Assembly (NCBI RefSeq): GCF_000718135.1
Contig: NZ_JOEM01000003.1
Location: forward strand, 1-64,000
Length of the DNA: 64,000 nt
From: Streptomyces cyaneofuscatus
GTDB lineage: Bacteria > Actinomycetota > Actinomycetes > Streptomycetales > Streptomycetaceae
Direction of reading: 5' to 3'
Positions 1 to 8,383 of this stretch are shown here, piece after piece; position 1 is the first letter of the stretch; each line of letters opens with the position of its first letter. Made by a program: the position numbers and the translations under genes. The notes under the pieces were generated by a model, which saw only the letters and a list, made by a program, of their open reading frames with translations, did no database searches and had not been told where the DNA came from.

Positions 1-1506
1 GGGCGGGGTGGCGGGGCCGCTGCCGGGGGCGGACGCGGCAGGGCAGCCGCCGGGGCGCCGGGCCTGCTCGCCCCCTGCGGCGGTGGGCCAGGAGCCGGGC
101 CGCTGGGCGGGGGCCGGGGCTTCGGCGGGGGGCTGCGGGGCGGGCTCGGCGGCGGGCGGCGCGTAGGCGGCAGGCGCGGGGGCCGGCGCCTCACCTCGTA
201 CGGCGGCACGGGCGGCGTCCGGACCGGCGGGGGCGGCAGGTGCGGCCTGGGGCACGTGGGCCTGCGGGGCGTGGGCCTCGGGCCCGGGGACGTACCCCAT
301 GGGCACAGCGGCGGCGGGCGGCACCGCGAACGAGGCGGCAGCGGCAGACGCACCCCGCTCCAGCCGGTCGAGCCGGGCCTGCATCGACCGCTCGTCGTCG
401 AAGGCGGCGGGAAGCAGGACCCGGGCGCAGATCAGCTCCACCTGGAGGCGCGGCGAGGTGGCGCCGCGCATCTCGGTGAGCCCGTCGTTGACCAGGTCGG
501 CGGCGCGGCTGAGCTCGGCGGCACCGAAGACGGAGGCCTGGGCCTGCATACGCTCGACGACATCGGCGGGGGCGTCGATGAGCCCCTTCTCCCCCGCGTC
601 CGGCACGGCGGCGAGGATCACCAGATCGCGCAGCCGCTCCAACAGGTCCGCCACAAACCGTCGCGGGTCGTTGCCGCCCTCGATGACCCGGTCCACGACC
701 TCGAAGGCGGCGGCCCCGTCACCGGCGGCGAAGGCGTCGACGATCGAGTCGAGCAGCGAGCCGTCGGTGTATCCGAGGAGCGAGGTGGCCATGGCGTATG
801 TCACACCGTCGTCACCCGCACCGGCGAGCAGCTGGTCCATGACGGACATGGAGTCACGCACGGACCCGGCGCCGGCCCGCACGACGAGCGGCAGGACACC
901 GTCCTCGACAGGACTGTTCTCCCGCCCGCACACATCGGCCAGATAGCTGCGCAGGGTCCCCGGGGGAACGAGCCGGAACGGATAGTGGTGCGTACGCGAC
1001 CGGATCGTCCCGATGACCTTCTCGGGCTCGGTGGTCGCGAAGATGAACTTGAGGTGCTCCGGCGGCTCCTCGACCACCTTCAGCAGGGCGTTGAACCCCG
1101 CCGGGGTGACCATGTGGGCCTCGTCGATGATGTAGATCTTGTAGCGACTGGAGGCGGGCCCGAAGAACGCCTTCTCGCGCAGATCACGGGCGTCGTCCAC
1201 ACCACCGTGCGAAGCGGCGTCGATCTCGATGACATCGATGGACCCCGGCCCGTTGCGCGCGAGGTCCTTGCACGACTGGCACTCCCCGCACGGGGTCGGC
1301 GTGGGCCCCTGCTCGCAGTTCAGACAGCGGGCGAGGATGCGCGCACTGGTCGTCTTTCCACAGCCACGCGGCCCGCTGAACAGGTACGCGTGATTGACCC
1401 GGTTGTTCCGCAGGGCCTGCTGGAGCGGGTCAGTGACATGCTCCTGACCGATGACCTCGGCGAACGACTCGGGGCGGTAGCGGCGGTACAGCGCAAGGGA
1501 CGACAC
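1..1506 (-). CDS. dnaX: DNA polymerase III subunit gamma/tau, 3'-truncated by window edge
   Basis: Clamp-loader ATPase of the replicative polymerase; it loads the beta sliding clamp. The reading frame starts at GTG 1506 (VSSLALYRRYRP) and runs off the left edge after 502 codons. Visible motifs: Walker A GPRGCGKT at about residues 45-52, the Cys-rich zinc segment with C61, C64, C73, C76 and C79, and Walker B YIIDEAH at about 125-131. These are followed by the AAA+ lid and an Ala/Pro-rich linker typical of the actinobacterial tau extension. No clear Shine-Dalgarno precedes the GTG, but the LYRRYRP start is conserved in DnaX. The SRP RNA lies just upstream on the same strand. Family assignment is secure; the C-terminus is not in the window. 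Confidence 0.97.
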   Translation of the reverse strand, partial: MSSLALYRRYRPESFAEVIGQEHVTDPLQQALRNNRVNHAYLFSGPRGCGKTTSARILARCLNCEQGPTPTPCGECQSCKDLARNGPGSIDVIEIDAASHGGVDDARDLREKAFFGPASSRYKIYIIDEAHMVTPAGFNALLKVVEEPPEHLKFIFATTEPEKVIGTIRSRTHHYPFRLVPPGTLRSYLADVCGRENSPVEDGVLPLVVRAGAGSVRDSMSVMDQLLAGAGDDGVTYAMATSLLGYTDGSLLDSIVDAFAAGDGAAAFEVVDRVIEGGNDPRRFVADLLERLRDLVILAAVPDAGEKGLIDAPADVVERMQAQASVFGAAELSRAADLVNDGLTEMRGATSPRLQVELICARVLLPAAFDDERSMQARLDRLERGASAAAASFAVPPAAAVPMGYVPGPEAHAPQAHVPQAAPAAPAGPDAARAAVRGEAPAPAPAAYAPPAAEPAPQPPAEAPAPAQRPGSWPTAAGGEQARRPGGCPAASAPGSGPATPP

Positions 1507-1637
1507 ATCTACGAGGTTATCGGGGCGGACTGACAACCAACCCCACACGGCCCACGCGCAGGCTCCCGGCCCAGCTCAGCCACCGGAAGACGGCCCGGAA
1601 CCCCGCACCTGGCCCAGTCCCGGCCCCGGAACGCAAA

Positions 1638-1733
1638 GGGCCCCCCACGCACCCGCCAGAGCCAACCTACCCTTGCTGCCTTCCGGCCCTGGGGGAGTTC
1701 AGTCAGATAGCGCCACGTGAGGGGCTGACGCCC
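1638..1733 (-). ncRNA. ffs: Signal recognition particle RNA, small bacterial type
   Basis: Read on the minus strand, the conserved apical-loop signature CCGGAAGGCAGCAAGG is present inside a helix, preceded by CCCCAGGG. The outer ends pair: CCCCTCACG near 1724-1716 with CGTGGGGGG near 1649-1641, plus GGGC/GCCC at the tips. This gives a roughly 96-nt hairpin like 4.5S RNA. It would bind Ffh for co-translational membrane targeting. Exact ends are estimated from the pairing. Confidence 0.93.
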
Positions 1734-1872
1734 ACCTTAGCGGATCCCCACCCCGTCCGGTCCACCCGCCCGTCCACCCGACCGCCCCGGCGGACGACCT
1801 GCACGGCCCCTCCGGACGATCTTCGGCGAACGTGTTCGCGAGCACCCTCCAACGTCTTGTATTGTTTGCGGC

Positions 1873-1960
1873 GGAGGATTCGCCTAGTGGCCTAGGGCGC
1901 ACGCTTGGAAAGCGTGTTGGGGGCAACCCCTCACGAGTTCGAATCTCGTATCCTCCGCCA
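1873..1960 (+). tRNA. tRNA-Ser (anticodon GGA), CCA encoded
   Basis: Acceptor GGAGGAT pairs with ATCCTCC, followed by G and an encoded CCA (1958-1960). The anticodon arm is CACGC-TTGGAAA-GCGTG, giving anticodon GGA. A long variable arm and the T-arm GTTCGAATC are present, as expected for a class II serine tRNA. Confidence 0.97.
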
Positions 1961-2107
1961 TTGCTCTCACCGGGCAATACGTTGTAGGGCCCCACCGCTT
2001 GCGGTGGGGCCCTACGGCGTTGGTGGTTGCCGTTGTCGCCTACCGCCCGTTGAGGGTGGCCCGGCAGGCGTTGCAGTACATGGCTGCGTGCGGCCCGTAC
2101 CGGCGCA

Positions 2108-3016
2108 TCATCTGGCGGCAGCCGGCGCACACAGCGCGCGATCGGCCGCCGACACCCACATGTGCCGTCCGGCGCGGCCGCTCCCCCGACTGGGCACGTA
2201 GACCGGAACGCTCTCCCCCGTAGCGCTCCGCAGGACCAGGTCCTCGATGAGGACCGGCTTTCTCTCCGGGAGGCACAGCGCCGGTACGAACCAGTCCGCA
2301 TGGATCGCACCACAGTGGCCTGCCCCCTCGCTGACGAGGCAGTGGCGCTCGCTGCTCGGGACGCACCTCCAGACTTCGAGGTGCCGGTACCCGCCGCGGA
2401 TCACCATCTCCCTGCCGCCGGCGATGTCCCTCCACGGCATGTCGTCCACGCGCGCCCACGGGGCCCGGTCGATCAGGGAAGCCGTCCGGTTCTTCGCCAC
2501 CCAGAGCGGAGTGATGCCGTTCTCCACGGCGTTGACCGACCGCCGGTGCACGCTGCTGGGGCTGAGGTGGTGGTACTGGAACTCCCAGCCGACCCTCAGT
2601 CCGGCGGGGCCGGTGACGACGGCGTCCGAGACGCTCCGCCGGTTGGCGACGGGAACCTCGGCCTCGGCGTCCAGGCCGTACCGCCCTGCGGTCGCGACGA
2701 CCCGCTCCTTGGTGGCCTTGTGCTGGGCGCTCTCCTCCGGAGTCGCCTTGTGCGTGATCGGCAGATGCGAGGCGACGAGCGGCCGCCGGCCGCCGACGCG
2801 CCCTCGGCGGATGAACATCCAGGGCGACTTCCCACCCGACTCCGACAGGCACTCGCGCTTGTCATGGTGCGCCAGGCATTCGAGCAGCTGTGGGTCGCGC
2901 TCGGAGACACTGGCGGTGATCTCCCGGAGGAGACCGGGACGGTACGGGTGCCCGAGGTCGGGCAGAGACAGATTGATCTCTATGCCATATCCGGTGTGCC
3001 ACACCCCATTGGCCAT
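2108..3016 (-). CDS. CoiA-like nuclease-family protein with probable C-terminal frameshift
   Basis: 302 codons from ATG 3016. The middle carries a PD-(D/E)XK-like arrangement, with D131 after RRSVS, then GWEFQ with E145 and Q147, and then a strand reading ITPLWV. This resembles the CoiA-like proteins I recall as common in Streptomyces. The frame stops at 2108 (ending APAAAR). In the adjacent frame the DNA continues without interruption to 2040 and encodes a clean zinc knuckle, CAGC followed 14 residues later by CNAC. A one-base shift near 2137-2126 would join the two. So the intact protein was probably about 325 residues with a C-terminal zinc ribbon, and this copy is frameshifted or contains a sequence error. 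The nuclease assignment is inference from motif spacing. Confidence 0.68.
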   Translation of the reverse strand: MANGVWHTGYGIEINLSLPDLGHPYRPGLLREITASVSERDPQLLECLAHHDKRECLSESGGKSPWMFIRRGRVGGRRPLVASHLPITHKATPEESAQHKATKERVVATAGRYGLDAEAEVPVANRRSVSDAVVTGPAGLRVGWEFQYHHLSPSSVHRRSVNAVENGITPLWVAKNRTASLIDRAPWARVDDMPWRDIAGGREMVIRGGYRHLEVWRCVPSSERHCLVSEGAGHCGAIHADWFVPALCLPERKPVLIEDLVLRSATGESVPVYVPSRGSGRAGRHMWVSAADRALCAPAAAR

Positions 3017-3167
3017 CTCTCAACCGTAGGGATGGTGACGGACATTCAACAGAGCGCCGCCGAGCGCACGTTCCTCCATACGCTCCCGAAGGCATGGAAA
3101 TTGTCAGAAAACCGCCCTGCCGACCCGGAGTTGCGTCACCATCCACCTATGAGCCAGGGACAGACGC

Positions 3168-4661
3168 ATGGGTAAGCGCGAACGCCGCCGCAAGCGGGAA
3201 CGGGGCAAGAACCCATCACCACGGCGACCGGTTACTCCGGAGCCGATCGTTCGCGAGTTTCCCTTGGACGCTCCCCGCCTCCGCGTCGTGATCAAGCACG
3301 ATGCTCCGGAGGACGCCCAGAGAATCAGTGCCCTTTACTGGGAGATCAAGGACGACGGAACCTGGGCCCGGACCGTCGGCAGCATCGGCGTGGCCGGCGA
3401 CATCAGCGCGGTGGCCGCAGCGCACTCGTACGCCACGCTCCTCAACTGCCCGTGCGCGAACTGCTCCGAACCGATCTCCGTCACCAATCGGTCCTGGGCC
3501 AACAAGGTCGGCGGGAAGAACCTCGACGCGGAGGCTCCCGCGTACCTCTGCGGAGAGTGCACGAAAATCCGGCAGCAGGAGGAGACCGAGCGGAAACAAC
3601 GCGCCGCCGAACAGAAGCGCATCGAGCGGGAACATGAGCAGCAGCAGGCTGAAAGGCTCCAGCGTCTGGTAGCTCACGTCCTTGCGGACGAGGGGAGAAA
3701 GACCGAGCCGGCCGATCCCCTCCCGAAGGACAGCCCTCTGGCCCTTGCCCTCTACGTGGCGTTGATCAGCTATGCCACACGTAATCCCGGCAAGCCGCTT
3801 CCCAGTCTCACGAGTACCGGCCCCTTGGGTTGGACAGGTGATGCCGAGCAGGACAGAGAACTCCTGTCCGATCTCTACCACGCGAAACTGCTGGCCCTCG
3901 CGCCGGAAAGTCCGCCGCAGGCGTTCACTCTCTCTCAGGACGGCGACGGCATCGCCTTCTTCTCCACCGAAGTCGCGTGGCGGGTGGTCGGTGGCCTGAC
4001 CGCCGCGCAGGAGCGCGTCACGAAGATCGAGGATGACCTCCGGACTCGGCCCGGTCCTGAGCCGGCTGAGGCGCGTGAGGCCTTCACCGCGCTGGTGGAC
4101 CGGCTGGAGGTCCTCGACATCTCCGGCTACCTCGACAACCTGCTCACCAAGAAGTACGGCTATCCCGCGGTGCCCGAAGCGCGGCGCGAGGAGCTCGCCG
4201 ACGTGATCCGGAAGGGCTTCGCTCACGGGTACACCTCCGGTCAGATGATCTGCTTCGCCTGGCGGGCTGCCGACTCCGCCGCGGCGTGGAAGGAGCGCAA
4301 TCCCCGGATGGGGCCACCGGAGGCGGCGTCCGCCTCGGTGACCAGCCTCAACGGCAAGATCGACAAGGCGATCGAGCTGCACCATTCCATCCCCGAGTAC
4401 GAGGCCCCGCGTTGGCACGCATCGCCCCTGGCGCTCGCCTGTTTCCGGCGGCTGCACGCCGACATCCGCCGGGTGTACGCCCGCGAAGTCATCGGTGCGT
4501 GCACCCAATGCGACCACCTGGGCCTCAAGGAGACCGTCCACCCCGAGACCGGCGCGGACACCGTGTGGCGCTGCACCCATCCCGTCGAGATCCCCGCCCA
4601 ACCCCATGGAGAGGAAGAGCCGAGCGGCCGGGATGCCGCGTCCGACCCTGCCGGCGTCTGA
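3168..4661 (+). CDS. Hypothetical zinc-ribbon protein, unknown function
   Basis: 497 residues, family not recognised. The N-terminus is very basic (MGKRERRRKRERGK). A zinc-ribbon-like pair of knuckles is visible: CANC at about 96-99 and CGEC at about 128-131. A charged segment rich in Glu, Gln and Arg (about 132-180) follows and is predicted to be a coiled coil. The rest looks globular and helical. A further CTQC plus WRCTH near the C-terminus could form a second metal site. It is divergent from the CoiA-like gene, with a 151-bp gap. The basic N-terminus and zinc ribbon suggest nucleic-acid contact, but this is only inference. Confidence 0.8.
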   Translation: MGKRERRRKRERGKNPSPRRPVTPEPIVREFPLDAPRLRVVIKHDAPEDAQRISALYWEIKDDGTWARTVGSIGVAGDISAVAAAHSYATLLNCPCANCSEPISVTNRSWANKVGGKNLDAEAPAYLCGECTKIRQQEETERKQRAAEQKRIEREHEQQQAERLQRLVAHVLADEGRKTEPADPLPKDSPLALALYVALISYATRNPGKPLPSLTSTGPLGWTGDAEQDRELLSDLYHAKLLALAPESPPQAFTLSQDGDGIAFFSTEVAWRVVGGLTAAQERVTKIEDDLRTRPGPEPAEAREAFTALVDRLEVLDISGYLDNLLTKKYGYPAVPEARREELADVIRKGFAHGYTSGQMICFAWRAADSAAAWKERNPRMGPPEAASASVTSLNGKIDKAIELHHSIPEYEAPRWHASPLALACFRRLHADIRRVYAREVIGACTQCDHLGLKETVHPETGADTVWRCTHPVEIPAQPHGEEEPSGRDAASDPAGV

Positions 4662-4706
4662 TCCCTGGGCTCCCTCGACGTCGGCGGACTCGGTCGTTGC
4701 GGGGTC

Positions 4707-5264
4707 TCACACCTCGCGGGTCCGCGCCAGACGAAGGGCGGAGACCAGGAAGAAGACGCCGCCGATGAAGGCGTAGCCGGCCAGGTTGGTCAGGGAGGCG
4801 TCGTCCGCGCCCGCCTGGGCGAAGAACGAGGCGCCGGCGAGGGTGGAGATCGCTCCGCTGGCGATCATCGCCCACTGGCCGCCGAGGTGGCGTCGGGCGG
4901 CGCCGACGAGGAGTTGGACGACTCCCGCGGTGATGGCCCAGACGCCCCAGACCCGCAGAACGGCGGGGATGCCGGACGTGGCGGCGACGGCGAGGCCGAT
5001 GGTGGTGAGGGTGCTGAGCGCGATGTTCACGTACAGGCCGCGTACCGGTTGGGCGTTCGCCCGGGCGGAGCGGAGGTCGATGACCGCGCACGCCACGTCG
5101 AACAAGGGGTAGATCACCAGCAGCGTGGCGGTGAGCGCGCCCAGTGTGTCGGCGGTCGCGAACAGCAGGGCCGCCCACACCGCGGCGAATCCGAAGCGCA
5201 GGAAGTACAGCTTGCGCAGGGCAGTGGGGACGCCGGTGGGAGCGGTGGCGGTGAGAGTGTCCAC
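4707..5264 (-). CDS. DUF308/HdeD-like integral membrane protein
   Basis: 185 residues from GTG 5264. About six hydrophobic segments are visible, with the pattern of HdeD/DUF308 proteins (small glycines, YPLFDV after TM2, an Arg/Ala-rich cytoplasmic turn, GVWAITAGVVQLL). The function of DUF308 in actinobacteria is not established. It faces the TetR gene at 5397 across a 132-bp region containing a perfect inverted repeat, so it is the likely target of that repressor. Confidence 0.85.
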   Translation of the reverse strand: MDTLTATAPTGVPTALRKLYFLRFGFAAVWAALLFATADTLGALTATLLVIYPLFDVACAVIDLRSARANAQPVRGLYVNIALSTLTTIGLAVAATSGIPAVLRVWGVWAITAGVVQLLVGAARRHLGGQWAMIASGAISTLAGASFFAQAGADDASLTNLAGYAFIGGVFFLVSALRLARTREV

Positions 5265-5302
5265 GGAAGTTCCATCCAGGAGGAGAGAGGCGTCACGCTG
5301 GC

Positions 5303-5374
5303 GAGGGAGAACGTTCGGTCTCTTTGTATTGAAGGAGGCGCGGACCGGACCGTCAAGACCGAACGTTCTCCCTC
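5303..5374. promoter_or_regulatory. Perfect 19-bp inverted repeat, putative TetR operator
   Basis: Left arm gagggagaacgttcggtct (5303-5321) and right arm 5356-5374 are exact reverse complements. Each arm contains the 8-bp palindrome gaacgttc, so two repressor dimers could bind. It lies between the divergent DUF308-like gene and the tetR-family gene and ends 22 bp before the tetR start. Both promoters are probably covered. Confidence 0.75.
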
Positions 5375-5396
5375 ATCGGTGCGGTAGCCTGACCGC

Positions 5397-5981
5397 ATGA
5401 GTGAGGGCACGGGCGGAAGCAGCACGTCGGCGGCGCGGGCGCGGCTGCTGGACACGGCGACGCGCATCTTCTACGCGGAGGGCATCCACTCCGTAGGCGT
5501 CGACCGGATCATCGCGGAGGCGCAGGTCACCCGCGCCACGCTGTACCGGCACTTCACCGGCAAGGAAGAGCTCGTCCTCGCCTACCTCGACCAGGCCGAC
5601 CAGGGGATCCGGGCGGGCATCGAGGCCGCGCGGGCGGGCGAGGAGTCGGCGGCCGACGCGGTCCGGGCGGTCGGCCGGTTCATCACCGGAGGCATTCAGA
5701 ACCCCGGCTTCCGCGGCTGCGCCTTCCTCAACGCGGTGGCCGAATACCCCGACCCCGCCCACCCCATCCACCAGGCCGTCATGGCCCACCGCCAGTGGTT
5801 CCTGGACACCGTCACCGAGTTGCTGGCGCAAGTCGGCGACCAGCCCGCCGACGGAGCCGGCCGGCACCTCGTCATGCTCCGCGACGGCGCCATGGCCGCC
5901 GGCTGCCTCTCCGACCCGAAGCCGATCGCCGAGACCTTCCTCCTGGGCGTCGAGGGAATTCTGCGGGCGCGCGGCGCCTGA
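5397..5981 (+). CDS. TetR/AcrR-family transcriptional regulator
   Basis: 194 residues from ATG 5397. The N-terminal HTH is typical: RIFYAEGIHSVGVDRIIAEA, then VTRATLYRHFTGKEELVLAYL (about residues 22-65). The C-terminal half is a helical ligand/dimer domain. Divergent orientation to the DUF308-like membrane protein and the perfect palindromes between them point to local autoregulation. The ligand is unknown. Confidence 0.92.
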   Translation: MSEGTGGSSTSAARARLLDTATRIFYAEGIHSVGVDRIIAEAQVTRATLYRHFTGKEELVLAYLDQADQGIRAGIEAARAGEESAADAVRAVGRFITGGIQNPGFRGCAFLNAVAEYPDPAHPIHQAVMAHRQWFLDTVTELLAQVGDQPADGAGRHLVMLRDGAMAAGCLSDPKPIAETFLLGVEGILRARGA

Positions 5982-5987
5982 GCGGCT

Positions 5988-6959
5988 TCAGCCGGCGGCC
6001 ACCTGCCAAGTCCCTAACAAGAGCTCCCGCGCCGCGTAGTAGGCGCGCAGCGCGGCCTCGCTGCCGGAGCCCATGGCCGTCATGATCCGCTGGAAGCGGG
6101 GCGAGCGCAGGTCGCCTGCCACCATGATGCGCGGGTGTTGGCCGGTGGGCGGGCAGTAGCCGTCGGTGCCCCGGACCAGGTCGCCCGTGGGGGCGGTGGG
6201 CGCGCTGCCGAGGCTGAGGTGGACGGTGTCCGCCGTGATCGTGTGCCGTCGGCCGTGCGGGGTGATTACGTCGGCCGTCACCGTGGTCCCGTCCGAAGGG
6301 TGCAGCGTCAGGTGCTCAACGGGCAGGAGCGTGACGCGGGGGTCGTCCCGGATCTCCTCGGTCTTGTACGCGTCGGTCTGCGGGTAGGCCACGAGCAGGC
6401 GGGTGGCGGTGGCCGGGTGGGCTCGCAGGAAGGTGCCGATCGGGCGGTCGCCGCCGAGGACGAGGAGCGTACGGCCTTCGGCGTCGTCCGGGCCGGCCTG
6501 CCAGAGCGGGGGCAGGGTGAGGTCCCTGGGGGCGGTGGTCCAGGGGACGTCGCCGGGCTGGAGGGGGCCGACTCCGGTGGCGACGACCGCGTACGGGGCC
6601 GTCAGGTGCCGACCTGTGTCGAGGGTGATGGCGACCTGGTCGTCGGCGACGCGGAGTTCGATGACGTGGCAGCCGAGTTCCAGGTGGCACAGCTCCGTGT
6701 TCGCCAGTTCCTCGGTGATGGCTTCGGCAAGCGCGGGGCCGCTGGTGTGGCCGCCGAGGACGTTGTTCAGGGCCGGGATGCGGTAGAGGTTGCGGCAGAG
6801 GGTGTCCGGCTCGATCAGGACCGAGCGCAGGCCCACGCTCGCGGCTGTACGCGCGGCGGCGCAGCCGGCCGGGCCACCGCCGATGACGATCAGGTCGGTG
6901 GCGTGGGCTTCACGTGATCCAGGTCCAGGGCGGGGCGACATGTCGGCCATGGTCGCCAT
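5988..6959 (-). CDS. FAD/NAD(P)-dependent oxidoreductase, thioredoxin-reductase-like without CxxC
   Basis: 323 residues if started at ATG 6959 (MATMADMS); an earlier ATG at 7028 would add 23 poorly conserved residues, and ATG 6941 is another option. The dinucleotide-binding motif LIVIGGGPAGCAAARTA is near the N-terminus. A second GxGxxx-like segment LLVLGGDRPIG sits in the middle, and the C-terminal IMVAGDLRSPRFQRIMTAMG matches the FAD-binding end of TrxR-like enzymes. The redox-active CxxC of true thioredoxin reductases is absent, so the electron acceptor is probably different. It is convergent with the tetR gene, only 6 bp away. Confidence 0.85.
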   Translation of the reverse strand: MATMADMSPRPGPGSREAHATDLIVIGGGPAGCAAARTAASVGLRSVLIEPDTLCRNLYRIPALNNVLGGHTSGPALAEAITEELANTELCHLELGCHVIELRVADDQVAITLDTGRHLTAPYAVVATGVGPLQPGDVPWTTAPRDLTLPPLWQAGPDDAEGRTLLVLGGDRPIGTFLRAHPATATRLLVAYPQTDAYKTEEIRDDPRVTLLPVEHLTLHPSDGTTVTADVITPHGRRHTITADTVHLSLGSAPTAPTGDLVRGTDGYCPPTGQHPRIMVAGDLRSPRFQRIMTAMGSGSEAALRAYYAARELLLGTWQVAAG

Positions 6960-7337
6960 TCCAGCACCGAGGCGGTCGACACCGGAGGTCAGGGCCAGGC
7001 GGGTGGACGACACACAGACGGTGATCACCGACAGATGGGACGGCGCACCCCGGCGCCCGCGTCAGACATCCCAACGTGATCGTGGTGTACGACGCCGTCG
7101 ACCATGAGTGTCTGCCCTGCACCGTCACGGAGTACGGGCCGGCGGTCACCCTGGGCGGCGCCCTGCGGTCTCGGGGGCCATGGTCGCCGCCCCGAACGTC
7201 GGACCTCTGCCACGCGTCGCGTCGGGGCCCGGTGCCCGCCGGACACCGGCTGCCGACGCCCGCTGCCTGACTCTGCGAGCACGTGGAGAACGGGACCGGG
7301 AGTGGACATGCACCGTCCCGGCCCCGCCGCCCTCTGT
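6960..7337. other. Gene-poor interval
   Basis: 378 bp between the flavoprotein start and the small HTH gene end. Short ORFs exist in several frames, but none has a Shine-Dalgarno, a recognisable motif or biased codon use. I see no strong terminator hairpin. Confidence 0.5.
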
Positions 7338-7625
7338 TCAGTACCAGGCGTCGGCCCGGCCACGCGCGATCCGCGCACCCGCTTCGAAATCGTCGTAGTG
7401 CACGCGCACGTCCTGGATGCTGAGAGCCCGCATCAGGTCCGTCAGCCGCACGACGTACCGTCGCCCGACTTTCCTTAGCGGGCAGGGGAATTCCCCGCTC
7501 CTCGCCCGCTTGTACGCCGTGCTCAGACCCAGGCTCAACGCCTCCGCGGCCATGCGCATCCCCACTTCCGCCGGAAGTCCGAACACAGCGGAGAAGGCGA
7601 CGGACTCATCACGATGGCGCTTCAT
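7338..7625 (-). CDS. Small excisionase/MerR-type HTH protein, last gene of the TIR-STAND operon
   Basis: 95 residues. A winged HTH resembling HTH_17/excisionase proteins spans about residues 25-70: MAAEALSLGLSTAYKRARSG followed by the wing RKVGRRYVVRLTDLMRAL. Its ATG overlaps the stop of the upstream gene by 4 bp (7622-7625), so it is translationally coupled. In this operon it could be an autoregulator. I see no integrase nearby, which argues against a role as a true excisionase. Confidence 0.82.
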   Translation of the reverse strand: MKRHRDESVAFSAVFGLPAEVGMRMAAEALSLGLSTAYKRARSGEFPCPLRKVGRRYVVRLTDLMRALSIQDVRVHYDDFEAGARIARGRADAWY

Positions 7626-8383
7626 CGGGCGGGCCCCCGCATCCCGAACAGGTCCAACTGCTCGCTCACCACGGGCTCGACGCCACGACTCGCTCGGCGT
7701 CGCCCACGTTGACGTATCTGGCGCACATGGGCCAGAAGGCCCAGTCGGTACGCCAGCGAACCGAGGCGTTCGCCCTGTGCCTGCTGGGCGAGAGTCCTGG
7801 ACATCCTCTCGACGCGTACGACTTCATCGGCTGCGATAGCCAGCGGATCGGGCCCTACCGGCTCCTCCACCGTTCCCCACTCCCCCACCGGCATCTCCTC
7901 CGGACTACGGCGGCCTGTCCGCCACCCGGCGTCGAAAGCCGCATCGACCAGGTACTGCTCTGCGGCCGATGCGTCCACCCGGCCGAGGGTTCGCACACCC
8001 TCCAACGTTCCTTGCAGCAGGGCGGAACACACGTCGGCGTGCTCGGCCCCGGTGCGGCGGGAGAGCGAGTACGCCGCTCCTCTCAAGCGCGGCGCGAGCA
8101 GCCACACGGCGAGAAGCGTCCAACTCCGTCCGCTCTCCGCATCCTTCTCCAGGTCCCGCCGGATGTGGTCGGTGATGTGCCGCCAGTGAGCGATCCGGTC
8201 AGGGTGGTCCGGTTCTGCTCGGAGGGCCTGGTATCGCAGATCGTCCAGCGAGATGCCTGTTCCGGCACAGTGTGGCTCCGTTTGTGTGTCCGAACCGCCG
8301 CACAGCGGCCGGCCGTGGGCGTACCGCTCCTCCACGGACCTGCAGATGCGGGTGAAGACATCGGCGGACGGGCACGGACTCAT
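7622..8383 (-). CDS. Helical protein of unknown function, fourth gene of the TIR-STAND operon
   Basis: 253 residues, no family recognised with certainty. The central part (about 75-165) is helical and reads like a diverged sigma-region-2 or adaptor fold. The C-terminus is strongly basic (RQIRQRGRRRASRG), which may contact nucleic acid. Start and stop overlap the neighbours by 4 bp each (8380-8383 and 7622-7625). It always travels with its neighbours here, so a function within the same system is likely. A sigma-like role is a guess. Confidence 0.75.
   Translation of the reverse strand: MSPCPSADVFTRICRSVEERYAHGRPLCGGSDTQTEPHCAGTGISLDDLRYQALRAEPDHPDRIAHWRHITDHIRRDLEKDAESGRSWTLLAVWLLAPRLRGAAYSLSRRTGAEHADVCSALLQGTLEGVRTLGRVDASAAEQYLVDAAFDAGWRTGRRSPEEMPVGEWGTVEEPVGPDPLAIAADEVVRVERMSRTLAQQAQGERLGSLAYRLGLLAHVRQIRQRGRRRASRGVEPVVSEQLDLFGMRGPAR

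Noticed and set aside
7622..8383. ECF sigma factor in the TIR operon
   Set aside because: There is a faint region-2-like helical pattern but no recognisable region 4 HTH; left as unknown.
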